From Mimachlamys varia (Eukaryota; Mollusca; Bivalvia; Pectinida; Pectinidae): a stretch of 64,000 nt of DNA. The position numbers were made by a program, and so were the translations under genes. The notes beneath the pieces were generated by a model. That model worked only from the letters and a program-made list of their open reading frames with translations. It was not told the DNA's origin and did no database searches. The stretch spans positions 35,136,729 to 35,200,728 of the forward strand of contig OX392533.1 in the NCBI GenBank assembly GCA_947623455.1, read 5' to 3'. Each line of letters opens with the position of its first letter. The first letter of the stretch is position 1. This document shows, piece by piece, positions 12,601 through 23,586 of the stretch.

Positions 12601-14392
12601 AAGTATTAAAATCATTCAATATGCATGTCATTCTCATCATGAAATTAATCAGAGCAAACATATTACATGGTGTATTGTTCGAAACCAAACAGATATTCAT
12701 TCAGTGATGAATGACGAAGTCTGAAAGTTCATTAACAGTATCTTTTGACATGTCTGAATTATTTGAATAATCATATCACTTTGTTTAATGCAATGAAAAA
12801 AACCCCACTGCTTTAAAATCGATACAAAATGAAAGACATGCATTATGTAAAAATCAGGACACTATAAAAATGAACTCGGTAATCTTACTTGGTGTGTATA
12901 TGATTCGACATGTATCAGCAGGTTTTGGCACATTCGGTAATTTACCTTGTTGATTTTCAGCAGATAGCAATAAAATAAAAAAAAGAAATCATTCTAAAAC
13001 TTTCATATCACTTCAAAAAATTACGTTGATGCGGGTTTGAGGAAAATTATACTCTTTCTTTGCTATTTCATGAACTCCCAAAACAATGACTGACTGGGTT
13101 TCTCATACATGTACAATCAATACAACATGACAAATAGTTAATTTAGTCCTATTGAAACGAAACTCAAGTATTTAAATTATTCTATTATCAAAACTGACTG
13201 TTTTAACATATGCGACAAGGGCCTGTCAATAAAAATGTTGTTACGGGCATTTTCTCCCAAATTTCTCACTACTACAAAAACAAGTATCAATTTGTGTTTT
13301 GTCACTGACAGGCTATCCAAGTGAAAATAAAGAACGAATTACACCCAATACGGACTACAGTAAACAAACATCAACTTGACTTGGGTCACACTTTCACCTA
13401 AGAGTCATCGTTAAATGCCGGATTAACAGGAGGCCGTTCCCTCTAATTTTATTATCTCCTTGGCACCGCCCTGTGTACAATGCTGAACACGAAATTTAGT
13501 TTTGCCTCTCACTCTCTGATGATTCATGTCATACGAATGAATTGAAGAAAAGATAGTAAATCATAAAATAAAATAAATGAAAAGAAATCATAAATCGGGT
13601 GTTATCATGGTTTAGGTTTTATTATAATCTCTTCTAGTTTTAACAAGATTAAAACATTTAATTTATAGAAATAGACCAAACGTACTTTGCACCTAATAGT
13701 TATAAGTCGCCATTTATGAAATCTGATGCATAATTATAAAAATATAAAAATGCTGATAGTCTATAAATAGTAAAAAGGAATTAGTGGTCTCCTCTCCACA
13801 TATTGTTCAAAGAAATATGGAAGCTGCCATTGTGGTTCAATTTAGCTGTATTGATACTATCATACCTTGTGGAAGACATGTCTTCATATCAAAATTGAAA
13901 GCATATTGATCATATCTTATCTTAACATGTAATTTTTTATATTTGTCCAAGGAATATGTAAAAGATATCTTAGATCAAAAAAACAAATTCCGAAGTTCAG
14001 AACTCAATTTTGACAAAAAACTTATTATTTTTAATATGAATATTTTTGTAATCTTTTGCTTTTTTATGAATTATACGAACTCTGTCAATTGTAAAAGGAA
14101 GCTAACCATGCTTTCATTTATTAATCGACTTAAGATCTGACATTATCGAATTCAAACAGTATTAACACGTAACGTGTTTGTAACAAACGAAACCACAAAA
14201 TGATTTGTTAGCTTGACTCTTTGCAGTTAGAAATTAACGAAAATCGTGTTTAGATCTTTTGAGGTTATGTATCTTGAATACGTTGTAAAGATGGCCAACA
14301 AATATATTCATATGGTGTGTTTTGCAACAGTCTTATGCCAACATCGTACATGTGTTAAATGATAAGAAAGCGTGAACCTGTTGATGTAAGAA

Positions 14393-14611
14393 AAGATGAC
14401 GTAACACACACATGCCGCACCTTTTGAATAAAGTCATCTATGCAGTATGCCGAAAGATTTAAGTAAACTGCATTACACAGCTGTTTCGTCCTTCTAGGAC
14501 TCGTCAGTGATGCTAGGGGCCAAAAGATGGGAATCGAAATTGTCTACACTCATATTAAAGCAGAAGGGTCAGGTAGTGCGTAAAACCTCTTAAGTTTATG
14601 AATTTAGAAAA
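14393..14611 (-). mobile_element. hammerhead-ribozyme element, copy B (next to scratch 5' splice site)
   Basis: This has the same layout and length as copy A and the same ends (TGACGTAACACACACATG and TTTATGAATTTAGAA as read on the plus strand). It lies in the scratch intron in the sense direction, and its upstream edge is only about 30 bases from the exon 1 donor. It is non-coding. Confidence 0.8.
14470..14513 (-). ncRNA. hammerhead ribozyme, copy B (core intact, G at cleavage site)
   Basis: On the minus strand both catalytic boxes are perfect (CTGACGA and GAAAC). Stem II is GTCC/GGAC with loop TAGAA, and stem III is the palindromic CAGCTG. Stem I pairs GCATCA with TAATGC with one mismatch. 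The residue before the cleavage point is G where the other copies have A. Hammerheads require A, C or U at this position, so the copy is expected to fold but cleave poorly. Confidence 0.75.
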
Positions 14612-14640
14612 AAAGGTAAATTATAATATTGTATACATAC

Positions 14641-14803
14641 CATTGTTAACTCTAACAGCCAGAGGGTGTGTACTGGGTGTGTAGGGGGCCACGGCTCGTA
14701 CACTGTCCACATCGTCTTCGTATATCTCCTTGGACCAGTAATGACCATGCATGGATTTGTCATCGTCACACTTGACTTTCTTGACAAGGAATGACCTCGG
14801 CAT
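14641..14803 (-). CDS. scrt: Scratch-family zinc-finger repressor, exon 1 (SNAG domain)
   Basis: This exon encodes residues 1-54 and the first base of codon 55. The protein opens with MPRSFLVKKVK, the SNAG motif that Snail/Scratch/Gfi proteins use to recruit co-repressors such as LSD1-containing complexes. The start is secure: the context is AAAAACATG, with A at -3, and an in-frame TAG lies eight codons upstream. The exon ends ...AACAATG followed by GTATGT, a strong donor. Joined to 3872-4644 it gives 936 bases, a 311-residue protein with no frame break. The split codon reads GGT (Gly), followed by YISD, which resembles the GYLSD stretch I recall after SNAG in vertebrate Scratch. Without the splice the exon would read into a short frame ending MYTIL, which is not real. 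Confidence 0.95.
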
Positions 14804-15450
14804 GTTTTTAGCGAGTTTTCGTTCCTACACAATCCCAGATTTAACAGTTTTAAACACAGAAGTTAATGTCTTTCATATTTTCTAATTGTAAAAATCCCTT
14901 TATCTCCTCCTGTACATGGCAATGGTGTCACGCCCTGAAGCACTGCCTTCACCGTCCCGTCTGATCATGTTGATTGGATATGGTTACAACGTAGCTGCTC
15001 GGTAGTATCTGTATTGTCACTGTCCTGTTGTATCGTTACGCCGGGTGTGTCAATAAATTGTTGCATATACTCTCTCAATCACGTGTGCTCAAAGACACAC
15101 TATTATATTCTAGGCTGTCTCTCCAGCCGTGTGGTGAGTGCGTCTATTTGCGTGCATGTGTATCAAAGCGTTTTGCCATCCATTCAGCGTTGTAACGGGT
15201 GAATTCTAAAGTATATATTCTCTATTCGGTGTGAACGTAGCCATGTGTGTGCCACGATTTTTTCTTTTCAAAACGTCCCGTTTATTACTTCGAGACTGGA
15301 TGATGCGCCTGAACGCGGCTTTAAATAGCTGACCCTTAGCAATCATCTGGCACGCGCCGGCGAATCATAGTGAAGCAGGCATGATTTTTACCATGAATAA
15401 TTGAGGCGGCGAACAATGGGAATAGTGGTGTCGCCTTTGACAAATACAAA
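14804..15450 (-). promoter_or_regulatory. scrt: probable 5' UTR and promoter of scratch
   Basis: This block directly upstream of exon 1 is richer in CpG than its surroundings, notably at 15290-15430. On the minus strand a TATA-like TATTTAAAG lies at 15319-15327, which would put a start site near 15290 and give a 5' UTR of about 490 bases. A SOX-type site (CCATTGTTC on the minus strand, 15411-15419) and a CACGTG E-box near 15080 are present. Short open frames here have no recognisable product. The start site is inferred, not shown. Confidence 0.45.
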
Positions 15451-15709
15451 CAGTTACTATTATCCCATTGAACGTTGTATGGATTGTTCTTAGCTCCAGT
15501 CATCTGCTGCTCTATACAATCTCATTATTCTAATTGGGTAGCATCGTGCAATTTCTTGAGCGTGCGCGTTGAAGAAAGATCCGCGTGCCTGGATGGTTTT
15601 AAACATTACGATTCCATCAGTAAAATTTAACACCCGGTTAATCACATCGAACCGACGAAAGAACAGATGATATGGAAATGGGTTGGTTGGAATCAGGGTG
15701 ACGTTTCCC

Positions 15710-16660
15710 GGGTGGAGCAGACTCACACACATGATGATGATGATGGAGAGAAAAGTGAAAATCTACAAGATACCCTGTTACGGAGTACAGACAATTTTAT
15801 ACTGAAACAGTTGAACATGAACTTATGGTAGAGGTGACTGAACAGGTAATAGGGTAGAAAGGGGGAAGGATATCAAGAATAGTAGCAAGACCAGATTATG
15901 ATGCAGACTCACACACATGATGATGATGATGGAGAAAAGTGAAAATCTACAAGATACCCTGTTACGGAGTACAGACAATATTATACTGAAACAGTTGAAC
16001 ATGAACTCATTGTGGACGTGACAGATCAGCTGATGGGATAGAGAGGGAGGGGTATCAAAATATCTCAGAAAAGTAGAAAGGCCAGATTATGATGCAGGGA
16101 GGTGAAGATATCCATAATATCCTGTTACGGAGTACAGACAATTTTGTACTGAAACAAATGAATATGAACTTATGGTAGAGGAAAAAGAACAGATGATAGG
16201 ATAGAAAGGGAAATGATATAAAAAAATTCCAAGAAAAGTAGCGAGACCAGTTGATGTAGCAGAGAAGTAAACATATCCATAATATCAAGCTACGCATTAT
16301 ACGGACAAGATTTTACTGGAAAAGATGAACATGAACTTATGGTAGAGGTGACAGATTAACTGATGGGGGGTAGAGAGGGGAGGATATCAAAAAATATCCA
16401 AGAAAAGAAGAGGGACAAGATTATGATTAAAAGAGGTGAAGATATTCAAGATACCAAGCCACGGAGTATACAGTAAAATTATTGTTGGGAAGGCGAACAT
16501 GATATCTGGGTAGCGGTGACGAATACGTTTGTATATAGGAAAAATACCAAGGACAGAAGAATCCAGATTTTTATTGGGAGAAGGGACGAGAAAATAAGGA
16601 AATAATCCATATGCATTAGACAGATTAGGTGACGACAAAGAGGGACATAACATTGAGTAG
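15710..16660. repeat. degenerate minisatellite of about 165-185 bp units upstream of scratch promoter
   Basis: The core TACCCTGTTACGGAGTACAG and the companion TGAACATGAACTTATGGTAG recur at intervals of about 184, 163, 163 and 171 bases. Copies get more diverged to the right. The first two copies also share ACTCACACACATGATGATG. The block is purine-rich on the plus strand, which explains the Leu/Phe/Ser-rich minus-strand open frames; those are not genes. Confidence 0.8.
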
Positions 16661-17020
16661 AGTCGAAAGCAAATTATATTATTTCAAAGGTTAAGAGGAT
16701 CAAGATGTTTGCGTTATGTAGACATACAAAAACAATGATGGAAAGCCTGAGGTATTAGAACTGGAAACGAATAGTAGGGAACACAGGTTACATAATAAAA
16801 AAACAAAAGAATCGTGGGTACATAAAGAGCAATGAAATGATAAGATGATAATGTTAGGAAAAGTAAACAAGCATGGAAAACTTACAGTACTGCCGACAGC
16901 TAGATAATATAAAACAGAAGAATATAAGGTAGTTAAAGGATAATACAATGACAAGATGATAATGTTAAAGAAAAGTAAACAAGCAGAGAAAACTAACAGT
17001 ACTGCCGACAGGTGTTCCAT
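16661..17020. repeat. two-copy tandem repeat of about 110-115 bp
   Basis: The segments AAGATGATAATGTTAGGAAAAGTAAACAAGCA (as two adjoining words) and CAGTACTGCCGACAG are repeated at about 16840-16900 and 16950-17010, separated by an AT-rich spacer. The minus-strand open frame of about 106 codons across it has only repeat-derived composition. Confidence 0.65.
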
Positions 17021-19690
17021 GTTAAGTCTACAAAAATCCTTATTGATTCTTAGTAAAGCATAATAGGCGTTATAACAACGAACCAGGTTAAAATCGATCT
17101 AGGACAACGAGGGAAGCTCATAGATCGAGCCGACCACGAAAGCAAACTAAGCATTATACCAGTTTCACTAGCCAAAACTAATATTGGGCAAATCAACTAT
17201 CAATAGCGGCGAGTATATTGTAGAAGGCTTTTAAAACCAAGAAGAATTATTGCGCTGTTTCTGGCAAGTGACGACAACCATCAAATTTTCTCCCAGAGAT
17301 ATTTTTGACAATAAACAAATACAAATTACTAGAGAAATTGACATCTATGATTTAATTATTCCGACATTAATCAATCATTGTTTGTTGTATTTAAATGATA
17401 TGCACACCTCCTTAGAAAACACGTTTTTTTGTGTATTGTAAAAACGTGTTTCCTTAATTCCAGCCAATGCTCATTTGCGCAGTTGCCGTTAAAACATATC
17501 AGTGTGAATAATTGGGTCGGCGTTACGGCTAGTAACAGTTTACGCATTGACAATGTTCATGCGCATTATACATAGGGGTTTTATTACAAGTCCTACTAAC
17601 TGCGCATATTCAATGCGATCATACATAAGATTTTTGCCACAATCCCTTTTCTAAACTGGCAAATACATTGACAATGAGTAGGAAGATGTTCAGTCGGCAC
17701 GACGACAGTTTTAAATAAACAATTTCTTCAAAGATAAATCTTTATGATTACAAATAACACAATATGAAGTATTAAACGAATTAATCAGGAACTTCACTTA
17801 ATTCTTGACACGAATTTTTTATGGACCGAAGATCAAAAATTTTAATTTAAATGCTTATGTTGCTGAAAATGTTTTAACTGCATCACCCCCTGGAGACATT
17901 TGAACTCTTCCAATCTAACGGCTTGACTAGTTACTGATAAATGTCAGAGTTCAAATAGTTCACCATATATAATCTGGACAATAGACATCATCGTTGTAAG
18001 TTTACATCATATATCCAATTTGACACTCGTCGTGTATAATTAATAAAAAAACTAAAGTGTTAAGTTAACATTTCCAACATGTCTGCCGTCATTGTATCCA
18101 TAGGGGCCTTTCAGTTAAATACCGATGTTTTTAAACCATTGATGATAATATAACGGGTTTTTTTTATAAATAGATGTATCCACTTTTATAAATTTATCAG
18201 AAATTGATATTTTTAGACGTGTTGTTTAATAAATATATACTGAAATTCCTGTCAGCGTAAAAACTGCTATTGAACAGTTGAAATTGTATGCTGTTCCAGT
18301 TCAATCAGGTGTAAATGGTTACGTGGTTTGGCAATGCAATAAATTGTAGAATTCTAGCTGTAAGTGCTGAAATGGCAGCACCGGCTGTATGTTCCCCGGG
18401 GAATTGAGAATGATATCTGCTAGTTGCAATTGCCCTATAACCGAGGATAATTCTTTATGATACGCATTAAGACAACCTACAAACAAAAGGGTTGTGATTT
18501 AAAGGTATTTATGAACAATGAATAATCATTTTCATTACTAATGCTTTCGGGAGATATTAGCAGAAACTTAGATATATCTTAATTATGTCAGTTAAGAAGA
18601 TGGTTCTGATAAAATTTCCATTTCAAACCTACATAGAGTTACATATACTGTAAAAAACGGTGCCTAAAAAGATATTTAAATAAAAATGTCTCTCGGCAGG
18701 TAAAAAGAGAATGTTAAAATAATTTCTAACCTAAAACTGTCCTTGTAAGCAACATCCACGCCCAATTAAACCATCATGCAGTTGAGTTGACATAAAAGAA
18801 ACATAATGTAGAAAATAGTATGTGCATATATATACTTCTTTGCATTGCATGTCTATTTTTTCCTGTTTTCCAGTAACTGTCCAGTTTTTTTCTGGAAACA
18901 ATGATGTCAGCTTCCGTAATTTTGCTTGTGGGTCTACATCTACTTAAAATATAGCAGACTGCTTCGTTGTAGGTACGCCATCTTTGCTAACATCAGATGT
19001 CAATTATGAAAAGAAGGATCTTTCTATAAATTTGAAATAATGCAATTTATTTGAACTAGGAAATTATTTCTTTTCTGTTCTTAAACCACTAATGCTTTAC
19101 CACACAATAAATTTCATTGCCACGGCCTTTCATTCTGCATCAGCTGCGGATAGGCCTGACTTGGTGCTATTATTTGAAAGGTGTAAATACCGATTTTACT
19201 TGTCTATCACAAGGTTAAACAAAACCATAAAACTGCTTGGTAAATTTAAATATTAATGCTGTGCCATAGAACCTTGAAATTGATTCTAAATTTCATTAAT
19301 TGTACAGATATAATCAGTTAATTGGCCTTGTAATGTATGCCCCGGTGTGATATTAGATTTCTTGAGTCAAGGAAACTATGATTCACACCCAATTCAATGA
19401 CTTCCAACTTCTGTGATGATGTGATTCAGGACCCAATCTGGGTTCTGCCATTCCTACTATAACGACGGACCGCCTACCCTTGCGCCACGTTTATCTTCTT
19501 CTAGACGCTTCGATTTGTACACAATTTGATGACGTTGCAACTATTGCGTACATTTCAGTGTATTATCAATACTGCACACATTTTGATAGATAAAAGAAGA
19601 TTGAAAATAAAAAAAACATTACATATAATGTTTAGCGACATGACGCATTGCTCATTGCTCTAGGCAACGTCCATAATCTAGTAACTTATT
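17021..19690. other. non-coding, AT-rich; one MITE fragment
   Basis: No gene is supported. A fragment of the CCCCTGAA fold-back family lies at about 17880-17935 (CACCCCCTGGA followed by TTTGAACTCTTCCAATCTAA). A run of poly-T near 18160 and ordinary AT-rich sequence make up the rest. Confidence 0.5.
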
Positions 19691-19694
19691 ACAG

Positions 19695-19922
19695 CCATTA
19701 CTAATGTGGAACAATTTTCTCATATCTAATTACGTTAAACAATGTTCTCACATTTTATGACTTTGAATATTATTCTCATATTTAATGACGTTGAACAGTT
19801 TCTCACATTTAATGAAGTTGAACAGTTTTCTTATATTGAATAACATTGAACAGTTTTCTCACATTTAATGACGCTGAATGGGTTCTCATATTTCATGACG
19901 TTTAATAGTTTCTCACATTTAA
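19695..19922 (+). repeat. 28-30 bp tandem repeat, about 8 units
   Basis: Units resembling TTCTCACATTTAATGACGTTGAACAG follow head to tail with frequent substitutions (TTCTCATATTT, TGAAGTTGAA, TAACATTGAA). The minus-strand open frame over it (repeated VIKCEK-type residues) is a by-product of the repeat. Confidence 0.8.
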
Positions 19923-20186
19923 GTTGATTAGTTCTTCTAGGGCTTGCTCTAAATATCGAGATTTTCGTGATAGATGTAGATTGCTGAAAAATAAGGGGAT
20001 TCGAGAGATGCAGGTTGATCAGAACTATGAGCAAGTTTTATGTTCGCTATTTGTTGTCTCATTGAGAAATATTTTGTATCTGTGTGATTTGATGATAGAC
20101 GTTTTTGATTATGCTAATTAGGGTGCGAACGTGTTGTGATTGACAATGATGACTCGGTTCTCATATTGAGAACTTGATATTTACTT

Positions 20187-20483
20187 GGATGTGACCAAGA
20201 TTTACATTACGGGTGTCGTCGATGAAGCAGAAGACGCTTACTCTTCTGGAACATCTGGTCTTATTCTCTTCTGCTTTTGCAGTGGTCTCCATATAAGTAT
20301 TTCCCTTTTGTTCACATTTTGCCCCTACTCTAATCGATTTTGAGTTTGGGATATGGATTTTGTTGACCCTTCGGTACTCTCAATTTATTTTTAGATGTGA
20401 CCTACATTTACATAGAGGTTATCGTCAATGAAGCAAAAGATGCTTACTTATCCGGAACAAATGGTGTCATTATCTTGTGTTTT
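20187..20483 (+). repeat. direct duplication, about 208 bp apart
   Basis: The segment GATGAAGCAGAAGACGCTTA followed by CTTCTGGAACATCTGGT at about 20221 returns in altered form at about 20429. A shared GATGTGACCNANATTTACAT lies just upstream of both. This looks like one old tandem duplication or two copies of a dispersed repeat. No continuous reading frame is kept. Confidence 0.6.
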
Positions 20484-22471
20484 TAAATAAATTATTGAAG
20501 AGTTGCATATTTAAGGAGAGAAATACGTATTGGTTATTTTTCATCCAAACGACCATTATTAAGACGATGAAAAATGTGATACGATCTAACGTTAAAATAA
20601 AACGGTACCAGTCTCAGGTGCTATACGCGTTTATATGCTATGTTTCTTGTTTTTGTTTTGTTTTTTGTTGTGTGCTGTTTTCTTATCAATGTCTACTAAC
20701 ATGAAAACAAGAAATAATTCTGAAATTGTTCATCATCTGAAATTGTAAGTTTGTTAGTGTATTTGCAGAACAATATGAATCTCTTTGAGTTTAATTCGTG
20801 AATTTATGGAATATATTGATCTTGTTTCGAAATAATATGTAAACACTATGTATACATTTAGGTTTGAAAACGGGCTGAAAAGAAATCGAATTGAATGCTT
20901 TAAAATCCATTATAAACACCCGGATGTTGTTGGTAATCGTTCACACCTGTTGTGAATGAGGACCCACAGGTATGTCAATAACTACAGCAGACTCGTTCAA
21001 TAATCCTCTTTAAGGTATGAGGCGCGTGCCGTGACGTCACAATATTTTCAAGCGTTAAACCGATCCGCGATTCGGCTGTTAATGTTCAACAAGCAAACCG
21101 CCCTACAAAACACAGGAACACGATCAATTATTGATAAACGGCGACAGACTTAAGCTACGTGCACGCGAGACAAAATTGGATGGTGTAAAATTCACTATTT
21201 TGATTAATAATGAAACCAAACACCTGTTAATATGCGCTTTACTCGTCAATCCGTTTTATATTAGGAGGTTGGCTATAAAGAGAAGCATTCAGGCTCGGCT
21301 GCGGCCAAACAGACGATAGAAGGAAGTAGGAACGCGGCTGAAGGCTATGGCAGATGGTACACTCTCGTTTAGAACAAGGCAAATGTTTAGCTTTGGTTGG
21401 TTTGAAATTAATTTCATATGATTTTCAATTTTATAACACTCTGTCATTCTGTTCAGTGTAGCCTGATTTCTAATTTTGGAGCAACATGTCATGAAGTGCA
21501 TAGACCAGCAGAAGGGGTTAAAACCAAAACCAAATAGAACCAGGATTTTGGGTAGTTGACATAAGATTTGTATTTAATCGCACGAGTTTGACAGCAGCAG
21601 CACGTCGCTTTAGATAAGCGGCTAGCGAAAGATATAGAGTCGAGCCAAACAAGCAAAAATTACAATTAAAATGATATAATTAATTACATGTTTGTACATT
21701 GGAAATATCAGTCCAGCATATATCTTGGTGAAGCACGATCTTTTTTATGCTAGTAGAATGGCCATTTACTTTTGAATCTAAATGTTCATGTGAGAACACC
21801 CCAGACAATTCGCTACCGCCATTTTATATAATAAAACATAATGGTTGCTTATTAACGACACAAAGGGGAGATAATAAAATAAAATATTTCTGGTGAAAAT
21901 ATTTCTAGACAAAACTTCGAAATTGCACTTAAAGATACACAAAATAGCTATAACTTTGGCACATCATAAATATCACAGACATCGAAATGGGATATTGATT
22001 CGAGTTTTATTTTAAATTTGAAAGACTAAGAAATCTTATAATTAGTCACAAAGGTCTAAACGGAATATGAAATGCATTACCACAAGGATTTAAATTATCG
22101 ACATAAAAAATATTGGGAAATATATGACAAGAGCATATGTCATATTTTTTCTCAGGCGAGCGTTAAACCTTATACAATATCATTTTTGAATCGCCTTCAA
22201 CAATCGCTCCCAGGCTAAGTAAGTGTCGTTTATTTTTTTGAAGCACGGCACTTAGAACACTGTTAAACTTTGCAATAACCCCGAAGGGACTTATATACTT
22301 AGAACATTCCAATATGAGCGCATGCTATTTTGGCGTTCAATGATATATTGTCAGTATATGGAGTTTGGTGAAATTGAATGATACAAATGTAGTATGGCAG
22401 TTTAAAAAATCCCTACAACTTGTCATGTACTTTGCACATGTTAGTAGACCACAGCAGTATCCTTCCGCCAC
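20484..22471. other. non-coding; contains a TGACGTCA palindrome
   Basis: No gene is recognised. A perfect TGACGTCA lies at 21032-21039 in a short CpG-richer patch (21015-21130). Otherwise AT-rich. The short open frames (for example 21131-21319) start at non-ATG codons or have no recognisable product. Confidence 0.5.
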
Positions 22472-22550
22472 ACAATCGGGAACTGTCGGCACATTCCGTT
22501 AATGAGCATCATTTTCTCATTTACGGAAAGTGCCGACGATTTCCGATTGT
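22472..22550. repeat. 79-nt imperfect hairpin
   Basis: Two 35-base arms (beginning ACAATCGG and ending CCGATTGT) pair with about five mismatches around a loop of about nine bases. The size and mismatch pattern resemble a microRNA precursor, but a tiny fold-back transposable element would look the same. Strand and function are open. Confidence 0.6.
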
Positions 22551-23154
22551 CCCCAACGTCATTTAAATGACCAAAGATGTTACGAGGCCGTGGGACACAA
22601 ACTAACCCCAATAAATATCTCCGCGGCTATGATAAAGATAGCGGTTTAATGCGGTTTAATAATGATCTATTGATAATGGATTAAAATTAAAAACTATTTT
22701 TGCAACGTTATTATTGGCATGTAATGTTATGATATTAAAATAACAAAAGACCCAAAGTGCCTACCTATATGGCTCACATGGATATTTGTGCAATCATGGA
22801 AAAAAAATTCTCAGTGAAAGAATCTCTGCAAATATTTCCATATTTAAGGTCTCCTTGGCTTAAGAATATTCCAGACTAAATGAAACTTCATACTACTTCG
22901 CAACATGCTAATATCACAAGTCAGGACAAGGAAACTCTTTAGCTATGCATCTACAGGGGAAGGCATCACATAATTCAATGAAATATTTCCACTAAACTTC
23001 TGTAATGCTTTCCAGTGCGATTTTTTAAGTTAAGAAATTCACTTAAGTTAGGAACGCTATTGAAACCGAGGCATATTCTTAATAATATACACATTTTCGT
23101 ATTACACGATTTGAAATTATACTGAACAAGTGTAGTTTTACTTCTACATTGTAA

Positions 23155-23365
23155 ATTCATAAATTATGGGGGTTTAACGCACCTGACCCTTCTGCTTCTA
23201 CATTAATTTAGAAATTTCGGATTCCCACCTTCTGGCCCCAAGCATCACTAAAGACTCATAGGAGGACGAAACAGCCGTATGATGCAGTTTTATTTTTTTT
23301 TTCCGGCATGCTGTATCTATTACTAAATTTAAAAGGTGCAGCATAAAGGAAAAGTTGATAGACGA
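23155..23365 (+). mobile_element. hammerhead-ribozyme element, copy C
   Basis: Same family as copies A, B and D, but running on the plus strand: it begins near TCATAAATTATGG, then GACCCTTCTGCTTCTACATT, the ribozyme, GGCATGCTGTATCTATTACT and GGTGCAGCAT. The far end differs from other copies after GCAGCATAAAGG. Non-coding. Confidence 0.75.
23242..23285 (+). ncRNA. hammerhead ribozyme, copy C (decayed core, perfect stem I)
   Basis: Stem I is perfectly paired (GCATCA with TGATGC), the GAAAC box is intact and the cleavage triplet is GTA. The first box reads CTAAAGA rather than CTGANGA, and stem II is disrupted. It is probably inactive. Compared with copy A, the stem I change TGGTGC to TGATGC swaps a G-U pair for A-U, so pairing is kept. 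Confidence 0.65.
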
Positions 23366-23521
23366 AGGTTGACTGAAAACACAGCATACCATCCTAACTG
23401 GCATTTCTTGTCAGGTGAACTAAAAATGAGAAATTTTCAATTAACATTCGAGCTCTTAAAGGTGCAATCTTAATATAACTCAGAGCCTTTTTTCATAAAC
23501 ATTTTTCTTCTGGAAAGAATG

Positions 23522-23586
23522 ATTTATGTAAAGATTATTTTACACAACCAACCATTGGTTGATTGTAAAATAATCTTTACATAAAT
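23522..23586. repeat. perfect 23-bp palindrome (hairpin)
   Basis: The arms ATTTATGTAAAGATTATTTTACA and its exact reverse complement (each 23 bases, described as positions 23522-23544 and 23564-23586) flank a 19-base spacer that itself contains CCAACCATTGGTTG. A half-copy of the left arm exists at about 9960-10000. Confidence 0.85.

Larger units (their letters stand above)
4645..14640 (-). other. scrt: 10-kb intron of scratch
   Basis: The intron is bounded on the minus strand by GTATGT at the donor (14640 downward) and a T-rich tract ending TTTTTAG at the acceptor (4645-4646). It splits a glycine codon (phase 1). It is AT-rich and has no supported internal exon. It holds a degenerate repeat cluster at 5570-5965, three copies of a hammerhead-ribozyme element (7036-7130, 11311-11526, 14393-14611), and a short tandem repeat at 12485-12600. 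Patches of higher sequence complexity around 8380-8460, 8880-9060, 10280-10620 and 11880-12080 could be regulatory. Snail-superfamily genes generally carry SNAG on a separate first exon, which this layout matches. Confidence 0.93.

Noticed and set aside
14596..14832. 78-codon frame overlapping scratch exon 1 in another phase
   Set aside because: The alternative frame lacks the SNAG start and known domain; the MPRSFLVKKVK frame is clearly the coding one.
15490..15732. 80-codon minus-strand frame upstream of scratch
   Set aside because: Enters the minisatellite at its start; no domain; a possible upstream exon is not excluded but nothing supports it.
16055..17020. Hydrophobic minus-strand frames that might be membrane proteins
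   Set aside because: Their Leu/Phe/Ser content comes from a purine-rich minisatellite read on the pyrimidine strand; adjacent repeats give the same peptides with breaks.
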